Below are positions 16,993 to 27,059 of a stretch of 59,381 nucleotides of DNA, piece after piece. A model generated the notes under the pieces. It made no database searches. It had not been told where the DNA came from and worked only from the letters and a program-made list of their open reading frames with translations. The DNA is from a bacterium D16-51. Its GTDB lineage: Bacteria; Bacillota; Clostridia; Lachnospirales; Lachnospiraceae. The first letter of the stretch is position 1. The number at the start of each line of letters is the position of its first letter. The position numbers were made by a program, and so were the translations under genes. Location: NCBI GenBank assembly GCA_003612285.1, contig RAYE01000035.1:1-59381 (forward strand). Reading direction: 5' to 3'.

Positions 16993-17853
16993 ATGCTTCA
17001 GGCAGTCCAGATTGGCAAATTTTATGATAGTTTCCGGCTGGAGGATATCTCCCTGGAGATACCAAAGGGGTATATTGTTGGGGTATTGGGGGAAAATGGC
17101 GCGGGAAAGTCAGTTTTATTAAAAATTATGCTGGGATATGTAAAGCCGGATAAGGGCAGTGTTTTAATGGATGGGGAGGATATGTGGGAATCTGGGGAGG
17201 TTCAGGGGCAAATTAAAAATAAGCTGGGATTTGTTCTGCAGGAAGACTTTTTTTCCTATTACAATACTTTGCTGGAGAATGGGCTGCGTTATGGGAAATA
17301 CTACCGGGATTTTGAAAAAGGGGAGTTTTTAGGGCATCTGACGGAGTTTGGGCTGGAGAAAAAGAGGAAGTACGGGCGGCTTTCCCGCGGGGAAAAGTTA
17401 AAGTTCCAGTTTGCTTTTGCGCTTTCCCACCATCCGGCGCTTTTACTTTTGGATGAACCGCTGGGGAGTTTTGACATTGCATTCAGGGAAAAATTTTTAA
17501 CTTATTTAAGGCATTTTGTGGAAGACGGGGAGCATAGCGCAGTTATGGTGAGCCATCTGACACAGGAACTGGAGCACCTGGCGGATTATATTGCAATTCT
17601 CCATAAAGGGAAGCTGTTGGAATTTTCAGATATTGAGGAGCTTAGGGAGCGTTACCGTCTTGTCAGTGGGGAGGATTATAAAGTAAACCTGTTAAAAGCA
17701 GAAAGGGTGGTATATAAGGAAAAGGGGGCTTATAGTACAAAAGCACTTGTAAAGCATAGCCCGTTCCGAAAATATGATAAAGAGCTGCTGGTGGAGACGC
17801 CGTGTTTAGAGGATATATTTTACTATCGTTTGAAAGGCCTGGGACGTGTTTGA
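16993..17853 (+). CDS. ABC transporter ATP-binding protein (YtrB-like)
   Basis: A 286-residue ATPase with Walker A GENGAGKS, a degenerate signature LSRGEKLKFQ, Walker B LLLLDEPLGSFD and a switch histidine in VSHLT. It is the first gene after a palindromic promoter, with GGAGGCGG before the ATG. The operon continues with a membrane protein, a GntR regulator, a second ATPase and a second membrane protein, a YtrABCDEF-like layout typical of systems responding to cell-envelope stress or peptide antibiotics in Firmicutes. Substrate not known. Confidence 0.88.
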   Translation: MLQAVQIGKFYDSFRLEDISLEIPKGYIVGVLGENGAGKSVLLKIMLGYVKPDKGSVLMDGEDMWESGEVQGQIKNKLGFVLQEDFFSYYNTLLENGLRYGKYYRDFEKGEFLGHLTEFGLEKKRKYGRLSRGEKLKFQFAFALSHHPALLLLDEPLGSFDIAFREKFLTYLRHFVEDGEHSAVMVSHLTQELEHLADYIAILHKGKLLEFSDIEELRERYRLVSGEDYKVNLLKAERVVYKEKGAYSTKALVKHSPFRKYDKELLVETPCLEDIFYYRLKGLGRV

Positions 17854-17902
17854 GAATGGATTTTCCAATACGCCCCAGGGATGGAAAGGGGGCCAGGGGC
17901 GA

Positions 17903-18562
17903 ATGCTTAAACTGGTGTTAAATGATTATTGGATGGAATTAAAAAAGCTTTCAAAAAGAAGAAAATGGTTTGAATGGCTGACAGATGGGTGGATGGTTTT
18001 TTACCTTTCTACGATATTGCCTGATTTGATTTTTGAAGGGCTGCTGGCAGAAGGAAGACAGGGCGTCTGGGGAATTGCGTTTTGGGTAATTATGTGGATC
18101 GGGATCGGGCTTTGCAGGCTTTATCCAAATCACCTGGAGGAAATTTTTTACCTGCTCCCTGTACCGCAAAAGGACAGGCGGGCATATTTACTGACGGGAT
18201 ACTGGTTTCGGGTTTTCCTTTTTTCGGTGGTTTTGGGAGGGTATCTGTTGGCTTGGGCAGTGGCAGAAAGAATCCCCTTTTTCCGGGCAGGGTATCTGCT
18301 GCTCCATTATTTCCTGGTTCTGTGTCTGGTTAATACAGATATCAGTGATATGATTAATCAGGTAATGGGAAACCGAAATGGGTGGCGTATATATTTGTCC
18401 TGTGTCTTTGGATTTATCAGTATAGTCCTGATTTACAGGGCGTCCCCAGCGGTGGCTGCTGCGTGGCGTCCAAACTGGGCAGAGGAGGCGTTAACAATAG
18501 TGGAACCATTTTTTGCAGCGGGCATAGTGTTTTCTTATTGGCATACAGGCCATTTTGTTTGA
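17903..18562 (+). CDS. Multi-pass membrane protein, ABC permease partner
   Basis: A 219-residue membrane protein with about six hydrophobic segments after a charged N-terminus (NDYWMELKKLSKRRKW). An in-frame GTG at 17846 overlaps the preceding ATPase, but the ATG at 17903 follows GGGGGCCAGGGGCG and gives a typical permease N-terminus, so I chose it. It lacks a recognisable family motif and is assigned as a permease from its position next to the ATPase at 16993. Confidence 0.7.
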   Translation: MLKLVLNDYWMELKKLSKRRKWFEWLTDGWMVFYLSTILPDLIFEGLLAEGRQGVWGIAFWVIMWIGIGLCRLYPNHLEEIFYLLPVPQKDRRAYLLTGYWFRVFLFSVVLGGYLLAWAVAERIPFFRAGYLLLHYFLVLCLVNTDISDMINQVMGNRNGWRIYLSCVFGFISIVLIYRASPAVAAAWRPNWAEEALTIVEPFFAAGIVFSYWHTGHFV

Positions 18563-18592
18563 GCCGCAGGAAATGCGGCATGAAGGGATAGT

Positions 18593-18973
18593 ATGAAGAT
18601 TGTAATTAAGTCACAAGGGACAATGGCGATTTATGAGCAGATTGTAAATCAATTGAAAAATGGCATTGTTTCAGGGGAGTTAAAGCCGGGGGAGGCCATG
18701 CCGTCCATACGGCGGCTTGCAAGCGAACTGGAAGTCAGCGTAATTACGACAAAGCGAGCATATGAGGAATTGGAAAAAGAAGGGCTGGTGCGTTCCGTTT
18801 CCGGGAAAGGGTTTTATGTCTGCGAGGCAAACCAGGACTACCTAAAGGAAAAACAGCTTATCATGCTGGAACGGCATATGAAGGATATATTGGAGGAATG
18901 CCGTCAGGCAGGCCTGACAAAAGATGAAGTTCTGGAAATGGTCGAGGTGTTATATGGAGGGGATGGATTTTGA
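18593..18973 (+). CDS. GntR-family regulator, YtrA subfamily
   Basis: A 126-residue protein with an N-terminal winged helix (IYEQIVNQLKNGIVSGEL, AMPSIRRLASELEVSVITTKRAYEELEKEGLV, SGKGFYV) and only a short helical tail, which defines the YtrA group. It is encoded inside the ABC operon and probably represses it through the palindrome at 16938-16979. Its stop overlaps the TTG start of the next ATPase. The ATG at 18593 follows GAAGGGATAGT. Confidence 0.92.
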   Translation: MKIVIKSQGTMAIYEQIVNQLKNGIVSGELKPGEAMPSIRRLASELEVSVITTKRAYEELEKEGLVRSVSGKGFYVCEANQDYLKEKQLIMLERHMKDILEECRQAGLTKDEVLEMVEVLYGGDGF

Positions 18974-19611
18974 TTGCATTTGAGCATGTAACGACAAAAG
19001 GGAAGGGATTCCGGCTGCAGGATGTTTCTTTCCGGCTGGAGGATGGGTATATTATGGCGCTTGCCGGGGAAAATGGGGCTGGGAAGACTACATTGCTAAA
19101 GCATATTTTAGAGACAAATATTTCTTACCAGGGACGGATTTTAATAGATGGCATGGATATGAAAAAGGAAAGGAATGCCTGCCTGGAGAGGATTGCTTTG
19201 GTATCAGATGGTTATCGGATGCCGGTGAATTATACAGTACAAAGTGTCTGCGATTTGTACCGGGGATTTTATAATAATTGGAATCAGGAAATATTAGAAG
19301 AGTTTTTCCGAAAGATGGGGGTTTTGGGAAATGAGCAGATTGGAAATCTTTCCAGGGGAGGGTATTTCAGGATGCAGCTTGCCCTGGGGCTTGCGCACCG
19401 GGCGGATGTTTTTTTGATGGATGAGGCTACCAGCGGCATGGACCCGGTATTTCGCAGGGAACTTTGGCGGTTTATGCGGGACATAACGGCGGAGGGGGCA
19501 GATATTTTGCTTGTGACACATATTTTGGATGAAATCAGGCTAAAATGTGACTACCGTGGAATCCTTGAGGAAGGCAGGCTGGTAAGGTGGGAGGAGGCAG
19601 GACTGGAATGA
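18970..19611 (+). CDS. ABC transporter ATP-binding protein, second in operon
   Basis: A 213-residue ATPase with Walker A GENGAGKTT, the signature LSRGGYFRMQLALGLAH, Walker B VFLMDEATSGMD and a histidine in VTHIL. The start is a TTG overlapping the regulator's stop, supported by GGAGGGG 8-10 nt upstream. It is short, as usual for YtrE/YtrB-type ATPases, and overlaps the downstream membrane protein gene by ATGA. Confidence 0.88.
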   Translation: MIAFEHVTTKGKGFRLQDVSFRLEDGYIMALAGENGAGKTTLLKHILETNISYQGRILIDGMDMKKERNACLERIALVSDGYRMPVNYTVQSVCDLYRGFYNNWNQEILEEFFRKMGVLGNEQIGNLSRGGYFRMQLALGLAHRADVFLMDEATSGMDPVFRRELWRFMRDITAEGADILLVTHILDEIRLKCDYRGILEEGRLVRWEEAGLE

Positions 19612-20117
19612 CAGGATGGCAGAAAGTGCAGGAATTTGATAAAAAGATAACAAAATATGAAGAATCCAGGACTTCAGGTTTTGCGGGTATTTCTATAGGA
19701 TGTATTTTGGCCAATATTTTTTCTTTTGCCTTAATGTGGGTTCCATTTAAAGAAATATTTCAGGAGATAGGCGCTTTTTGGGCAGGGTTTCAGGGGATTC
19801 TGCTATTTCTTGGGGTTTACTGGCGTATGCAGTGGCTGTTTGGATTGTATGGGAATGGAAAGTGGGTATCATGGAAAGAGTATTTGAAATATGTACCGGT
19901 GGACTGGAGGGAGTACCGCCGCCACCGGTATCAGGTTCTTTTCCGTTATGCCGGAAAAATATTTTTTTGGTTCGCTGTTTCCCAGATGGCTTTTCAGGTG
20001 CTGTCTTGTATGTTTACAGGGACGGCAGTTTATTTTGGGGGCATACTGTATGCCGCAGGGATGTGCCTTGGATTTGTTTTGCTTCCAGGCATGGTATGTA
20101 TCTGGAAATGGTGCTGA
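19608..20117 (+). CDS. Small membrane protein, last gene of the GntR/ABC operon
   Basis: A 169-residue protein with about four hydrophobic segments. A GTG at 19587 is in frame, but the ATG at 19608 overlaps the ATPase stop (ATGA) and follows GAGGAGG, so I chose it. No family motif is recognised; the position suggests it is the permease for the ATPase at 18970. The stop codon abuts a MITE-like element directly. Confidence 0.68.
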   Translation: MTGWQKVQEFDKKITKYEESRTSGFAGISIGCILANIFSFALMWVPFKEIFQEIGAFWAGFQGILLFLGVYWRMQWLFGLYGNGKWVSWKEYLKYVPVDWREYRRHRYQVLFRYAGKIFFWFAVSQMAFQVLSCMFTGTAVYFGGILYAAGMCLGFVLLPGMVCIWKWC

Positions 20118-20284
20118 ACTAGTATAGCAAATACTAATTAACTGGCATACTGACTTGTCTGATTGCTCATATGCTTCGTTGTCGTCAATCGACGTAGCCA
20201 CCGCTACGCCTCATTCCTCCGCCTTGCATATGAAACAATCATTCGGCGTCAGTATACCAGAAATTAATTATTTGCTATACTAGT
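20118..20284. repeat. MITE-like 167-bp palindromic element, copy 2
   Basis: ACTAGTATAGCAAATA at the left end pairs with TATTTGCTATACTAGT at the right end, with further pairing (CATACTGAC/GTCAGTATA). The core TCGACGTAGCCACCGCTACGCCT closely matches the core of the element at 16694. It lies exactly between the stops of two convergent genes, where it could act as a bidirectional terminator. Confidence 0.78.
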
Positions 20285-20288
20285 TTTC

Positions 20289-21941
20289 TTAATGCCGGCT
20301 TAAATGGAACATGTTGATAAGGTTTTGCAGCATGCCGGCCTGCGAATTAAGCTGCTGGCTGGTAGCAGCGCTTTCTTCTGCCGTAGCAGAAGTAGTCTGC
20401 ACGACCTGTGAAATCTGGCTGATTTGTACCTGAATCTGTGAAATGGATTCTGCCTGTGTGTGGGAGGCGTCAGCAATGCCGTTGATATTGTCAACTATTT
20501 CATTTACGCTGGATGTTGCAAAGGCAAGCTGCTGTGCTGTTTCATTTGCAATTTTTGTACCTTCCTTTACTGCCGTAATAGAATGTTCAATCAGGTCGGC
20601 AGAAGACTGGGAGGCTTCTGAGCTTTTTCCAGCAAGGGTCCGTACTTCTTCCGCTACTACGGCAAAACCTTTCCCTTCTGCTCCGGCGCGTGCTGCCTCT
20701 ACTGTGGCGTTTAATGCAAGGATATTTGTCTGGAAGGCGATATCATCAATTGTGCGGATAATTTTACTGATTTCGTTGGAACGGGCATTGATTTCTTCCA
20801 TTGCATTTATCATTTCCTGCATCTGTTCATTGCTGTCTGAAATCTGTTTTCCAACGTCAGTTACTTTGATATTTGCCTTTCCTACATTTTCGGCTGTCTG
20901 GGCAATCTGGCAGGATATTTCCCGGATTGTCCCATCTAATTCATCAACAGAGGCGGCCTGCTGGGTCGCGCCCTGGCTCAGCGTCTGGGCGCCGGCTGAC
21001 ATCTGGTCGGCGCTGGCTGCAACATATCTGGAACTTTCCCGGATTTGGGACATTGTATGGTTTAATTTTTGCAGGATATTATCCAGCGAAATTTTGATGG
21101 AAGTGAAATCCCCTACATAGTCCTGTGTTGTTTCCTTTGTCAGGTCTCCATTTGAAATAGCGGAGAGTATGGTTGAAATTTCGCCTATGTAGTTTTTTAA
21201 ACGCCTGGTGGTATTTTCAAATATTTCGGCCAGGAGGCCAATTTCGTTATTTGAGTGAATATTTGTGGATATGTTTCTGCTGCCCTGTAAGCCTAATTCG
21301 CCCTGCTCCAAAGTCTGTGCAAGGGAAGTCAGCTTATTGAGCGGGCGGGTGACAGCATGGCGGATAAAGGCTGATATAAACAGGAGGCCAGTCAAAATCA
21401 GGATGCCGCCGGCTATACAGGAAATAATGATTGTTTTATTTGTTTGTAAAAGGGCATTCTGGAGGGAGATACCGGAAAAAATCAGTCCCGTAACCTGACC
21501 GTCCGCATCCTTTGTCGGGACATAGGAGCAGAGATGGTCTGTGCCAAGGATTTTTGTCTGCCCTATATAGGATTCACCCTGTTCCAGAACCTTTTTCGCA
21601 ATATCTTCAGACAGCTTTGTGCCAACAGCGCGTTTGCCGTCCTGCTGGATTGTAGTATAGGCGCGTTCATTCCCATGGAAAATAGTAAATTCACATTCGG
21701 TAAGTTCTTTTAACTTATCCAGCAGTTCTGTTTTGTCTTCAGGACCGGAATAGTTTTCAAGCTCATATGAAAGGATATCTGTGCCGTTAATGCATTCGTT
21801 CTGCATAATAGACATAGTGAGCCTGTACGACATGGTGACGCATAGCAGAACGGTGATAATAATGCTGGCACCCAGGATACATCCAACTAAAAGGCTTACT
21901 TTGCGTCCAATTTTTTTGATTTTCCTATTTTTCTGGTTCAT
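20289..21941 (-). CDS. Methyl-accepting chemotaxis protein, single-Cache type
   Basis: A 550-residue chemoreceptor with a membrane segment at about 15-38, a periplasmic-type sensor of about 140 residues ([48 protein letters not shown], a single Cache-like fold), a second membrane segment, a HAMP region and a signalling domain with the hairpin tip [28 protein letters not shown] lies before the ATG. It is third in a minus-strand run after the zinc-ribbon and TPM genes (12-bp gap to the latter), an unusual grouping that may be incidental. Confidence 0.93.
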   Translation of the reverse strand: MNQKNRKIKKIGRKVSLLVGCILGASIIITVLLCVTMSYRLTMSIMQNECINGTDILSYELENYSGPEDKTELLDKLKELTECEFTIFHGNERAYTTIQQDGKRAVGTKLSEDIAKKVLEQGESYIGQTKILGTDHLCSYVPTKDADGQVTGLIFSGISLQNALLQTNKTIIISCIAGGILILTGLLFISAFIRHAVTRPLNKLTSLAQTLEQGELGLQGSRNISTNIHSNNEIGLLAEIFENTTRRLKNYIGEISTILSAISNGDLTKETTQDYVGDFTSIKISLDNILQKLNHTMSQIRESSRYVAASADQMSAGAQTLSQGATQQAASVDELDGTIREISCQIAQTAENVGKANIKVTDVGKQISDSNEQMQEMINAMEEINARSNEISKIIRTIDDIAFQTNILALNATVEAARAGAEGKGFAVVAEEVRTLAGKSSEASQSSADLIEHSITAVKEGTKIANETAQQLAFATSSVNEIVDNINGIADASHTQAESISQIQVQISQISQVVQTTSATAEESAATSQQLNSQAGMLQNLINMFHLSRH

Positions 21942-21953
21942 TTTTTTCTCCTC

Positions 21954-22745
21954 CTAAAAAGAATGCGGCGTGCCGCTGCTGTGGCTTCGTCCTCCGCTGC
22001 TGCTGCTGTGGCTGCTTGTATCTGCTTTTTTGACACGGTGTACATTCATATAGCGGAAATGGTCAATCCGCCCAAGCAGCCGGGAATGGCCTTCATCAAT
22101 ATAGTTCCTTGCTGCCACTGTGTTTCTGCCGGCAGTTTTCCGTACAGAAGGCAGGATGATTAAGAGGCTTATAAGCAGGCTGAAAATAAGCTGCGGAATA
22201 GATTGGAAAAACAGGGAATCCAGCTTTGGGCTTCTTCCCATATATGTGTCAACTTCATTGCAGAATATATTTAATGCTTCGTAATAATTTCCTTTTTTCA
22301 TGTTCCGCTGCATGTGGTCCATAACTTTGTTGCAGCGTTTGTGGGTTAGCTGTTTTTGGGCAGTGCCATAACCGTATATCTGATAGACGCGTGCATCTTT
22401 TTTTGTGCTGATAAAAAGCAGGACAAGGTTTTTGGGGGCTTTGCTGTCATTCCCGACCTGTTCCATGTAAGCATCATAATTGTCGTCTATCCCGATTTTA
22501 TCAGAAGTCAGGATATAGACAGAGGCATTATGGCGATCTAAAATAGAATCACAGCTTTTCTGGATTAATTCTGTCTCTTCTGCAGTAAGCATATGCGCAT
22601 TATCTGATATTACAGTTTTCGCACTGGCGTCTTTCCCTGCAATAAGGCAGGACAGCAGCAGGGGAAGAAAGAGGGCAGAAAATATCAGTGTGTTTTTGGC
22701 ATGGCAGGATATTGCTGTAAATATGGCAGTGAGTTTTTTTATCAT
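21954..22745 (-). CDS. TPM-domain membrane protein (YgcG-like)
   Basis: A 263-residue protein with a signal/anchor segment, an extracytoplasmic TPM domain (SDNAHMLTAEETELIQ, ASVYILTSD, YEALNIFCNEVDTYM), a membrane segment near residue 180 and a Ser/Gly/His-rich tail (SSGGRSHSSGTPHSF) typical of the family. The ATG at 22745 overlaps the stop of the zinc-ribbon gene and follows AGGAGG; an upstream ATG at 22784 would lie inside that gene. TPM proteins are linked to envelope or photosystem maintenance, and the bacterial role is poorly defined. Confidence 0.85.
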   Translation of the reverse strand: MIKKLTAIFTAISCHAKNTLIFSALFLPLLLSCLIAGKDASAKTVISDNAHMLTAEETELIQKSCDSILDRHNASVYILTSDKIGIDDNYDAYMEQVGNDSKAPKNLVLLFISTKKDARVYQIYGYGTAQKQLTHKRCNKVMDHMQRNMKKGNYYEALNIFCNEVDTYMGRSPKLDSLFFQSIPQLIFSLLISLLIILPSVRKTAGRNTVAARNYIDEGHSRLLGRIDHFRYMNVHRVKKADTSSHSSSSGGRSHSSGTPHSF

Positions 22746-23791
22746 AGCAAAGGTCCTCCTGATATAATGGTGATAATTCTGCACAGCATGAAAATAAGTA
22801 ATGTGAGCAGTCCGATGGAAGTTGCAATTTTAGGGATGGAGCGTGGCGGGTCTCCTGCCAGTTTGCCTGTCTGCCCATTCATTGCAAAAGTATATTCTGC
22901 GTCGTTATAGTCGTAGTAAACCATCCAGACGGGGAATAATGCATATTCGGACGAAAGCTGCCCGATATGGTAATCCCTGTTTTCAAAGGTTATGCTGTCA
23001 TATCCCTGGACGGTGCTTCGGATAAATTCATCCATAAATTCATTGGCCCGTTTTGTTACGCGCGGCAGCATTTCCTTATCTGTAAAGCTGTATTTTTCAG
23101 AAAGGAAGCCAGACAGATAAGGGGTCTGGAACTCTTTCATGGCAGAGTAGTCAAAAGGTTCTAGGCTGTCCATAAGATGATCCGCCATTTTTTCGGATGC
23201 ATCTGCCGGGATATCCTTCAGTGCAAGGTCTACCTGCCGGTATACGTCAAAATGGCTTGTTTCGGTTATTTCTTCATCGCCGCGGCTGAAAACATGGGTC
23301 CGGATGCAGTGAAGGTGCGCCTCGCCCTGCCCACGGAGATGGTAAAGCCAAAATGGCACATAGATGCCGGTGATTTCTTTAATCCGGCTTCCTTCTGTAA
23401 ATTCCTTTGGGGAAAATTTTAATTTTTTGCACCATTTATGGAAGGCTTTTTCTGCTTCTTCTTTAGAAATAGAAAAAGGGATAATTTTTGTAGGGGCGTA
23501 GCTGCCGGAAAGCCTGTCTCCTAAAATCATAGGGGAGCCGCAGAAGCTGCATATAACTGCGGAAGTATGTTTTTCGGTAAACAGGACGGCGCCGCAATTT
23601 TTGCATTGGTATTGGCGCGCATCCTCATCTTCAAATATGGCGCTATGGAATTGCTGCTGGTAAGGCTCGTACTCCTTCTGATAGCCTTCAATTTGTTCTT
23701 TGTGGCCGCAGCTTTGGCAGTGCAGGCCGCCGGTGGCGCTGTCAAAAACCATATCAGCCCCGCATTCCGGGCATTTATATTGAATGACCAT
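22742..23791 (-). CDS. Zinc-ribbon membrane-associated protein
   Basis: A 349-residue protein beginning with a TFIIB-type zinc ribbon (KCPECGADM, LHCQSCGHK) and a second pair of CxxC motifs (YQCKNCGAVL, VICSFCGSPM), then a conserved central region (PTKIIPFSISKEEAEKAFHKWCKK, GIYVPFWLYHLRGQGEAH) and a single C-terminal membrane segment. The ATG at 23791 follows GAGGGACTT; the frame upstream of it is not needed. It is paired with the TPM protein, which matches a common Firmicutes gene pair. Likely a membrane-tethered metal-binding scaffold. Confidence 0.85.
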   Translation of the reverse strand: MVIQYKCPECGADMVFDSATGGLHCQSCGHKEQIEGYQKEYEPYQQQFHSAIFEDEDARQYQCKNCGAVLFTEKHTSAVICSFCGSPMILGDRLSGSYAPTKIIPFSISKEEAEKAFHKWCKKLKFSPKEFTEGSRIKEITGIYVPFWLYHLRGQGEAHLHCIRTHVFSRGDEEITETSHFDVYRQVDLALKDIPADASEKMADHLMDSLEPFDYSAMKEFQTPYLSGFLSEKYSFTDKEMLPRVTKRANEFMDEFIRSTVQGYDSITFENRDYHIGQLSSEYALFPVWMVYYDYNDAEYTFAMNGQTGKLAGDPPRSIPKIATSIGLLTLLIFMLCRIITIISGGPLL

Positions 23792-23855
23792 AAGTCCCTC
23801 GCTTTCTATTGATACTGTTAAAAGCTTATTGTCCCATGTTGTGGGCAATATCAAC

Positions 23856-23885
23856 AGTATACATTATTCCTGGCAGAAAGGTCAA
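23856..23885 (-). promoter_or_regulatory. Promoter of the zinc-ribbon/TPM/chemoreceptor genes
   Basis: TTGACC (23885-23880) and TATACT (23861-23856) are 18 bp apart on the minus strand, about 65 bp upstream of the ATG. Confidence 0.6.
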
Positions 23886-23900
23886 GAAAAGGAATGGCAG

Positions 23901-23929
23901 TTGACATGAAAGAGCATAGATGTTAATCT
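23901..23929 (+). promoter_or_regulatory. Promoter of the dCache chemoreceptor gene
   Basis: TTGACA (23901-23906) is 17 bp from TAATCT (23924-23929), divergent from the promoter on the minus strand. Confidence 0.55.
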
Positions 23930-24055
23930 GCCAATATGAGGTAAAAGCCAAGGGAGCAAAACAGAGATGGAAGGCAGGTGGAATGGGGAAAATTATAAAT
24001 TTGTCGACAAAAGAGCAACACGAAGTAAATAGCGTTATTACACGGGAGGAAAGAT

Positions 24056-26095
24056 GTGAAAAATCGAAAAATGGGTACAACGATTACGTTGGGAATTACA
24101 CTGGTAGTTACGCTGTGCATTTTTATGCTGTGCGTCATTGCAAATAAAAGTATGATGTCAATGATGAAAGGATCTGAAATGGAGAGCCTACATGCTTCGT
24201 TAGATGCACAGGCAGGCATTATTGAGGAGTATTTAAGGCATCAGGAAGATTTGCTGTCTGTATATAGCAAATCACCGGAAGTAATAAGTTTTTTGGAGAA
24301 TGTATCAGATGCTGGAAAGCAGGAAATTGCGCAGGAATATACAGAAAATTATTATAAGGGGCTGGATAACTGGGAGGGGCTTTATATTGCTGAATGGAAT
24401 TCCCATGTTATTGCGCATTCAAATCCGGAGGTTGTCGGGATTACGACGAGGGAGGGAGAAGGGCTTGCATCTTTGCAGGGCATATTGGGAAAAGGTGAAC
24501 TGTATAATACAGGGATTATAGTATCTCCAGCATCAGAAAAATTGATACTATCGCTATACTGCCCTGTCTATGGGGAGGATGGGAAGACAATTATAGGGTA
24601 TGTTGGAGGCGGCCCTTTTGCAGATAGTTTGGAAGGGCTGTTGGCGTCCATGCAGAATGAGGGGGCAAAGTATTCGATGCTTAATGCAGAAACTGGCACC
24701 TATATTTTTGATGAAGAGGAAGCTTTGATGGCGCAGGAAATCCAGGATGAATTGCTTCTTTCTATTGTATCATCTGTTCAGCCGGATAAAAGCAAGCTGA
24801 GCGGGGAGAAAGATTACATAGATAAAAAAACAGGCGATTCTATAGCGGTTTACCAGTATATGCCGGAGCATAACTGGGTGCTTGTTTCGAGGGACAGTGA
24901 GAAAAATATTTATGCGGATGCGAATAAAAGCATAAAAATCCTTGGGACGATATGTGTTTTCTTTGATCTGCTGATTGCGCTGTTATCATGGCTTTTAATC
25001 CATATTAATATCAGGCCGTTAAAATATGTAGAGAAATCAATTATCCAGTTAAAAGAGTTAAATTTAGAAAAGCGGCATGAGTTGGACAAATACATTAACC
25101 ATAAAAGTGAAATCGGGCAGATTGCGACAGCAGTTGATTCTTTATATAATTCTTTAAAAGATATTGTTTCAACATTGGATGAGTGCTCTGATTCGTTGAC
25201 GGAATCTGCGGTAAAGATGTCGGATTCTTCTGAGGTGCTGATTCAGTATGTGGAAGAAAACTCTGATGCGACAAAAGAATTTGCAGATCATACAAATTCT
25301 ATTACAGATATGATGAAGCAGGTAGATAGTGAAGTAGGGGAGATTTCAGGCGTTGTGTCCCAGGTTGGATCCAAAATACAGGTTGGGACGGAACGGAGTA
25401 ATGAACTGAGCGGGAAAGTTGCACGGATGAAGGAAAATGTCAGGGATTCCCTGCAGACTACAAGCCTGCATATTGAGGAAAATAAAAGTGAAATTGCAGA
25501 AGTGATGCGGGATTTGCAGTCACTGGCACGTATAGATGAGATGGCAAGGCAGATTTTGGAAATTACCAGCCAGACAAACCTTCTTTCCCTGAATGCATCT
25601 ATTGAGGCCGCCAGGGCTGGGGAAGCCGGAAGGGGGTTTGCAGTAGTTGCCGGAGAGATTGGAAACCTTGCAGGCAGTTCTTCCGAAACTGCAGCAGAAA
25701 TCCAGAATATCTGTAATGAGACAAAGGAAAATATTACAAAGATTCAGGCATGTTTTGACAGTATAGTCCAGTTTTTGCAGTCTGATATCCAGACGCAGTT
25801 TGAGGATTTTGTAAATGCGACTGATGAATATTATCTTTCGATAGAAGAAATCCAGACGATTATTAAAGAAATAGAACAGTCGTCGGATGTATTTGCAGAG
25901 GTGGTTTCCAATATCAGGAACCAGATTGAAGAGATCCAGAATGTGCCTGGCGATGCAGTTGTAAGCACAGACGATATGATTGCAAGGGTAGGCAAGATAG
26001 AAAATATGATGGAAGACCTGCTTGTTGTTGTAAATGCAAACCAGAATAATGCAAGTTCTATCCGTGAGATAGCAGGACGTTTTTCATCATATTAA
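24056..26095 (+). CDS. Methyl-accepting chemotaxis protein, dCache type
   Basis: A 679-residue chemoreceptor with an N-terminal membrane segment, an extracellular double-Cache region of about 240 residues ([52 protein letters not shown]), a second membrane segment near 300, HAMP, and a signalling domain with the tip [21 protein letters not shown]. The start is a GTG directly behind GGGAGGAAAGAT. The ligand is unknown. It is transcribed divergently from the zinc-ribbon gene. Confidence 0.93.
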   Translation: MKNRKMGTTITLGITLVVTLCIFMLCVIANKSMMSMMKGSEMESLHASLDAQAGIIEEYLRHQEDLLSVYSKSPEVISFLENVSDAGKQEIAQEYTENYYKGLDNWEGLYIAEWNSHVIAHSNPEVVGITTREGEGLASLQGILGKGELYNTGIIVSPASEKLILSLYCPVYGEDGKTIIGYVGGGPFADSLEGLLASMQNEGAKYSMLNAETGTYIFDEEEALMAQEIQDELLLSIVSSVQPDKSKLSGEKDYIDKKTGDSIAVYQYMPEHNWVLVSRDSEKNIYADANKSIKILGTICVFFDLLIALLSWLLIHINIRPLKYVEKSIIQLKELNLEKRHELDKYINHKSEIGQIATAVDSLYNSLKDIVSTLDECSDSLTESAVKMSDSSEVLIQYVEENSDATKEFADHTNSITDMMKQVDSEVGEISGVVSQVGSKIQVGTERSNELSGKVARMKENVRDSLQTTSLHIEENKSEIAEVMRDLQSLARIDEMARQILEITSQTNLLSLNASIEAARAGEAGRGFAVVAGEIGNLAGSSSETAAEIQNICNETKENITKIQACFDSIVQFLQSDIQTQFEDFVNATDEYYLSIEEIQTIIKEIEQSSDVFAEVVSNIRNQIEEIQNVPGDAVVSTDDMIARVGKIENMMEDLLVVVNANQNNASSIREIAGRFSSY

Positions 26096-26129
26096 ATACG
26101 GCGCGGATTTTGCAGAAATGAGGTGAAAT

Positions 26130-27002
26130 ATGTGGATTGCCAGCCAATGGGAGGATTACGAAGTAATTGATACGTCAGGAGGGGAAAAGCTCGAACGCTG
26201 GGGAGAATATATTTTGGTGCGCCCTGACCCGCAAGTGATTTGGGACACGCCAAAAAAGCACAGGGGGTGGAAAAAGCCGAACGGGCATTACCACCGCAGT
26301 AACAAAGGAGGAGGTGAATGGGAGTTTTTTGATTTACCAAATCTATGGCAGGTGCATTATAAGGCGCTTACATTCCGGCTTCAGCCATTTCAGTTTAAGC
26401 ATACGGGGCTTTTCCCGGAACAGGCGGTTAATTGGGATTGGGTTTCTGGCAGGATTAAACAGTCAAAACGGCCGGTTAAGGTATTAAACCTTTTTGCCTA
26501 CACTGGGGGTGCAACGTTGGCGGCAGCAGCGGCAGGCGCAACTGTAACCCATGTCGATGCATCGAAAGGGATGGTAGGATGGGCAAAGGAAAATGCAGCG
26601 GCTTCCGGGCTTTCTGAGGCGCCGGTGCGCTGGCTCGTGGATGACTGCGTAAAGTTTGTGGAGCGTGAAATCCGCAGGGGAAACCATTATGATGGCATTA
26701 TTATGGACCCGCCTTCCTATGGGAGAGGACCGAAAGGGGAAATCTGGAAAATAGAGGAAGGGATTTTCCCGCTGATTCAGTTATGTGTACAGCTTTTAAG
26801 TGAAAAGCCGCTGTTTTTCCTAGTTAATTCCTATACAACGGGACTGCAGCCGGCAGTGCTTTCCTATATGCTTGGGACAGCGCTTGTCCCAAAGTTTGGC
26901 GGTAAGACAGAAGCACAGGAAATTGGCCTTCCGGTTTCAGGGAATGGGCTGGTGCTGCCGTGCGGGGCATCAGGACGTTGGTTTGACGGAGACTTAGATT
27001 GA
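26130..27002 (+). CDS. Class I SAM-dependent methyltransferase, RlmI-like
   Basis: A 290-residue methyltransferase. The SAM-binding loop is VLNLFAYTGGATLAAA (near residue 113), the acidic strand is VTHVDASKGMVGWAKEN, and the catalytic-type motif is MDPPSYGRGPKGE. This matches the Methyltrans_SAM group that includes 23S rRNA cytosine methyltransferases such as RlmI, but the PUA domain of RlmI is missing. GAGGTGAAAT precedes the ATG. Substrate is probably RNA. It lies just upstream of gdpP. Confidence 0.85.
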   Translation: MWIASQWEDYEVIDTSGGEKLERWGEYILVRPDPQVIWDTPKKHRGWKKPNGHYHRSNKGGGEWEFFDLPNLWQVHYKALTFRLQPFQFKHTGLFPEQAVNWDWVSGRIKQSKRPVKVLNLFAYTGGATLAAAAAGATVTHVDASKGMVGWAKENAAASGLSEAPVRWLVDDCVKFVEREIRRGNHYDGIIMDPPSYGRGPKGEIWKIEEGIFPLIQLCVQLLSEKPLFFLVNSYTTGLQPAVLSYMLGTALVPKFGGKTEAQEIGLPVSGNGLVLPCGASGRWFDGDLD

Positions 27003-27059
27003 TGTTATAATTATAAGTTGATAGTCAGAATTTTCTGGCAGGGAGGTTGGTTAGGGATT

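Noticed and set aside
16694-20284. Insertion sequences carrying a transposase
   Set aside because: Both palindromic elements are under 170 bp and contain no reading frame; no transposase is present anywhere in the window.
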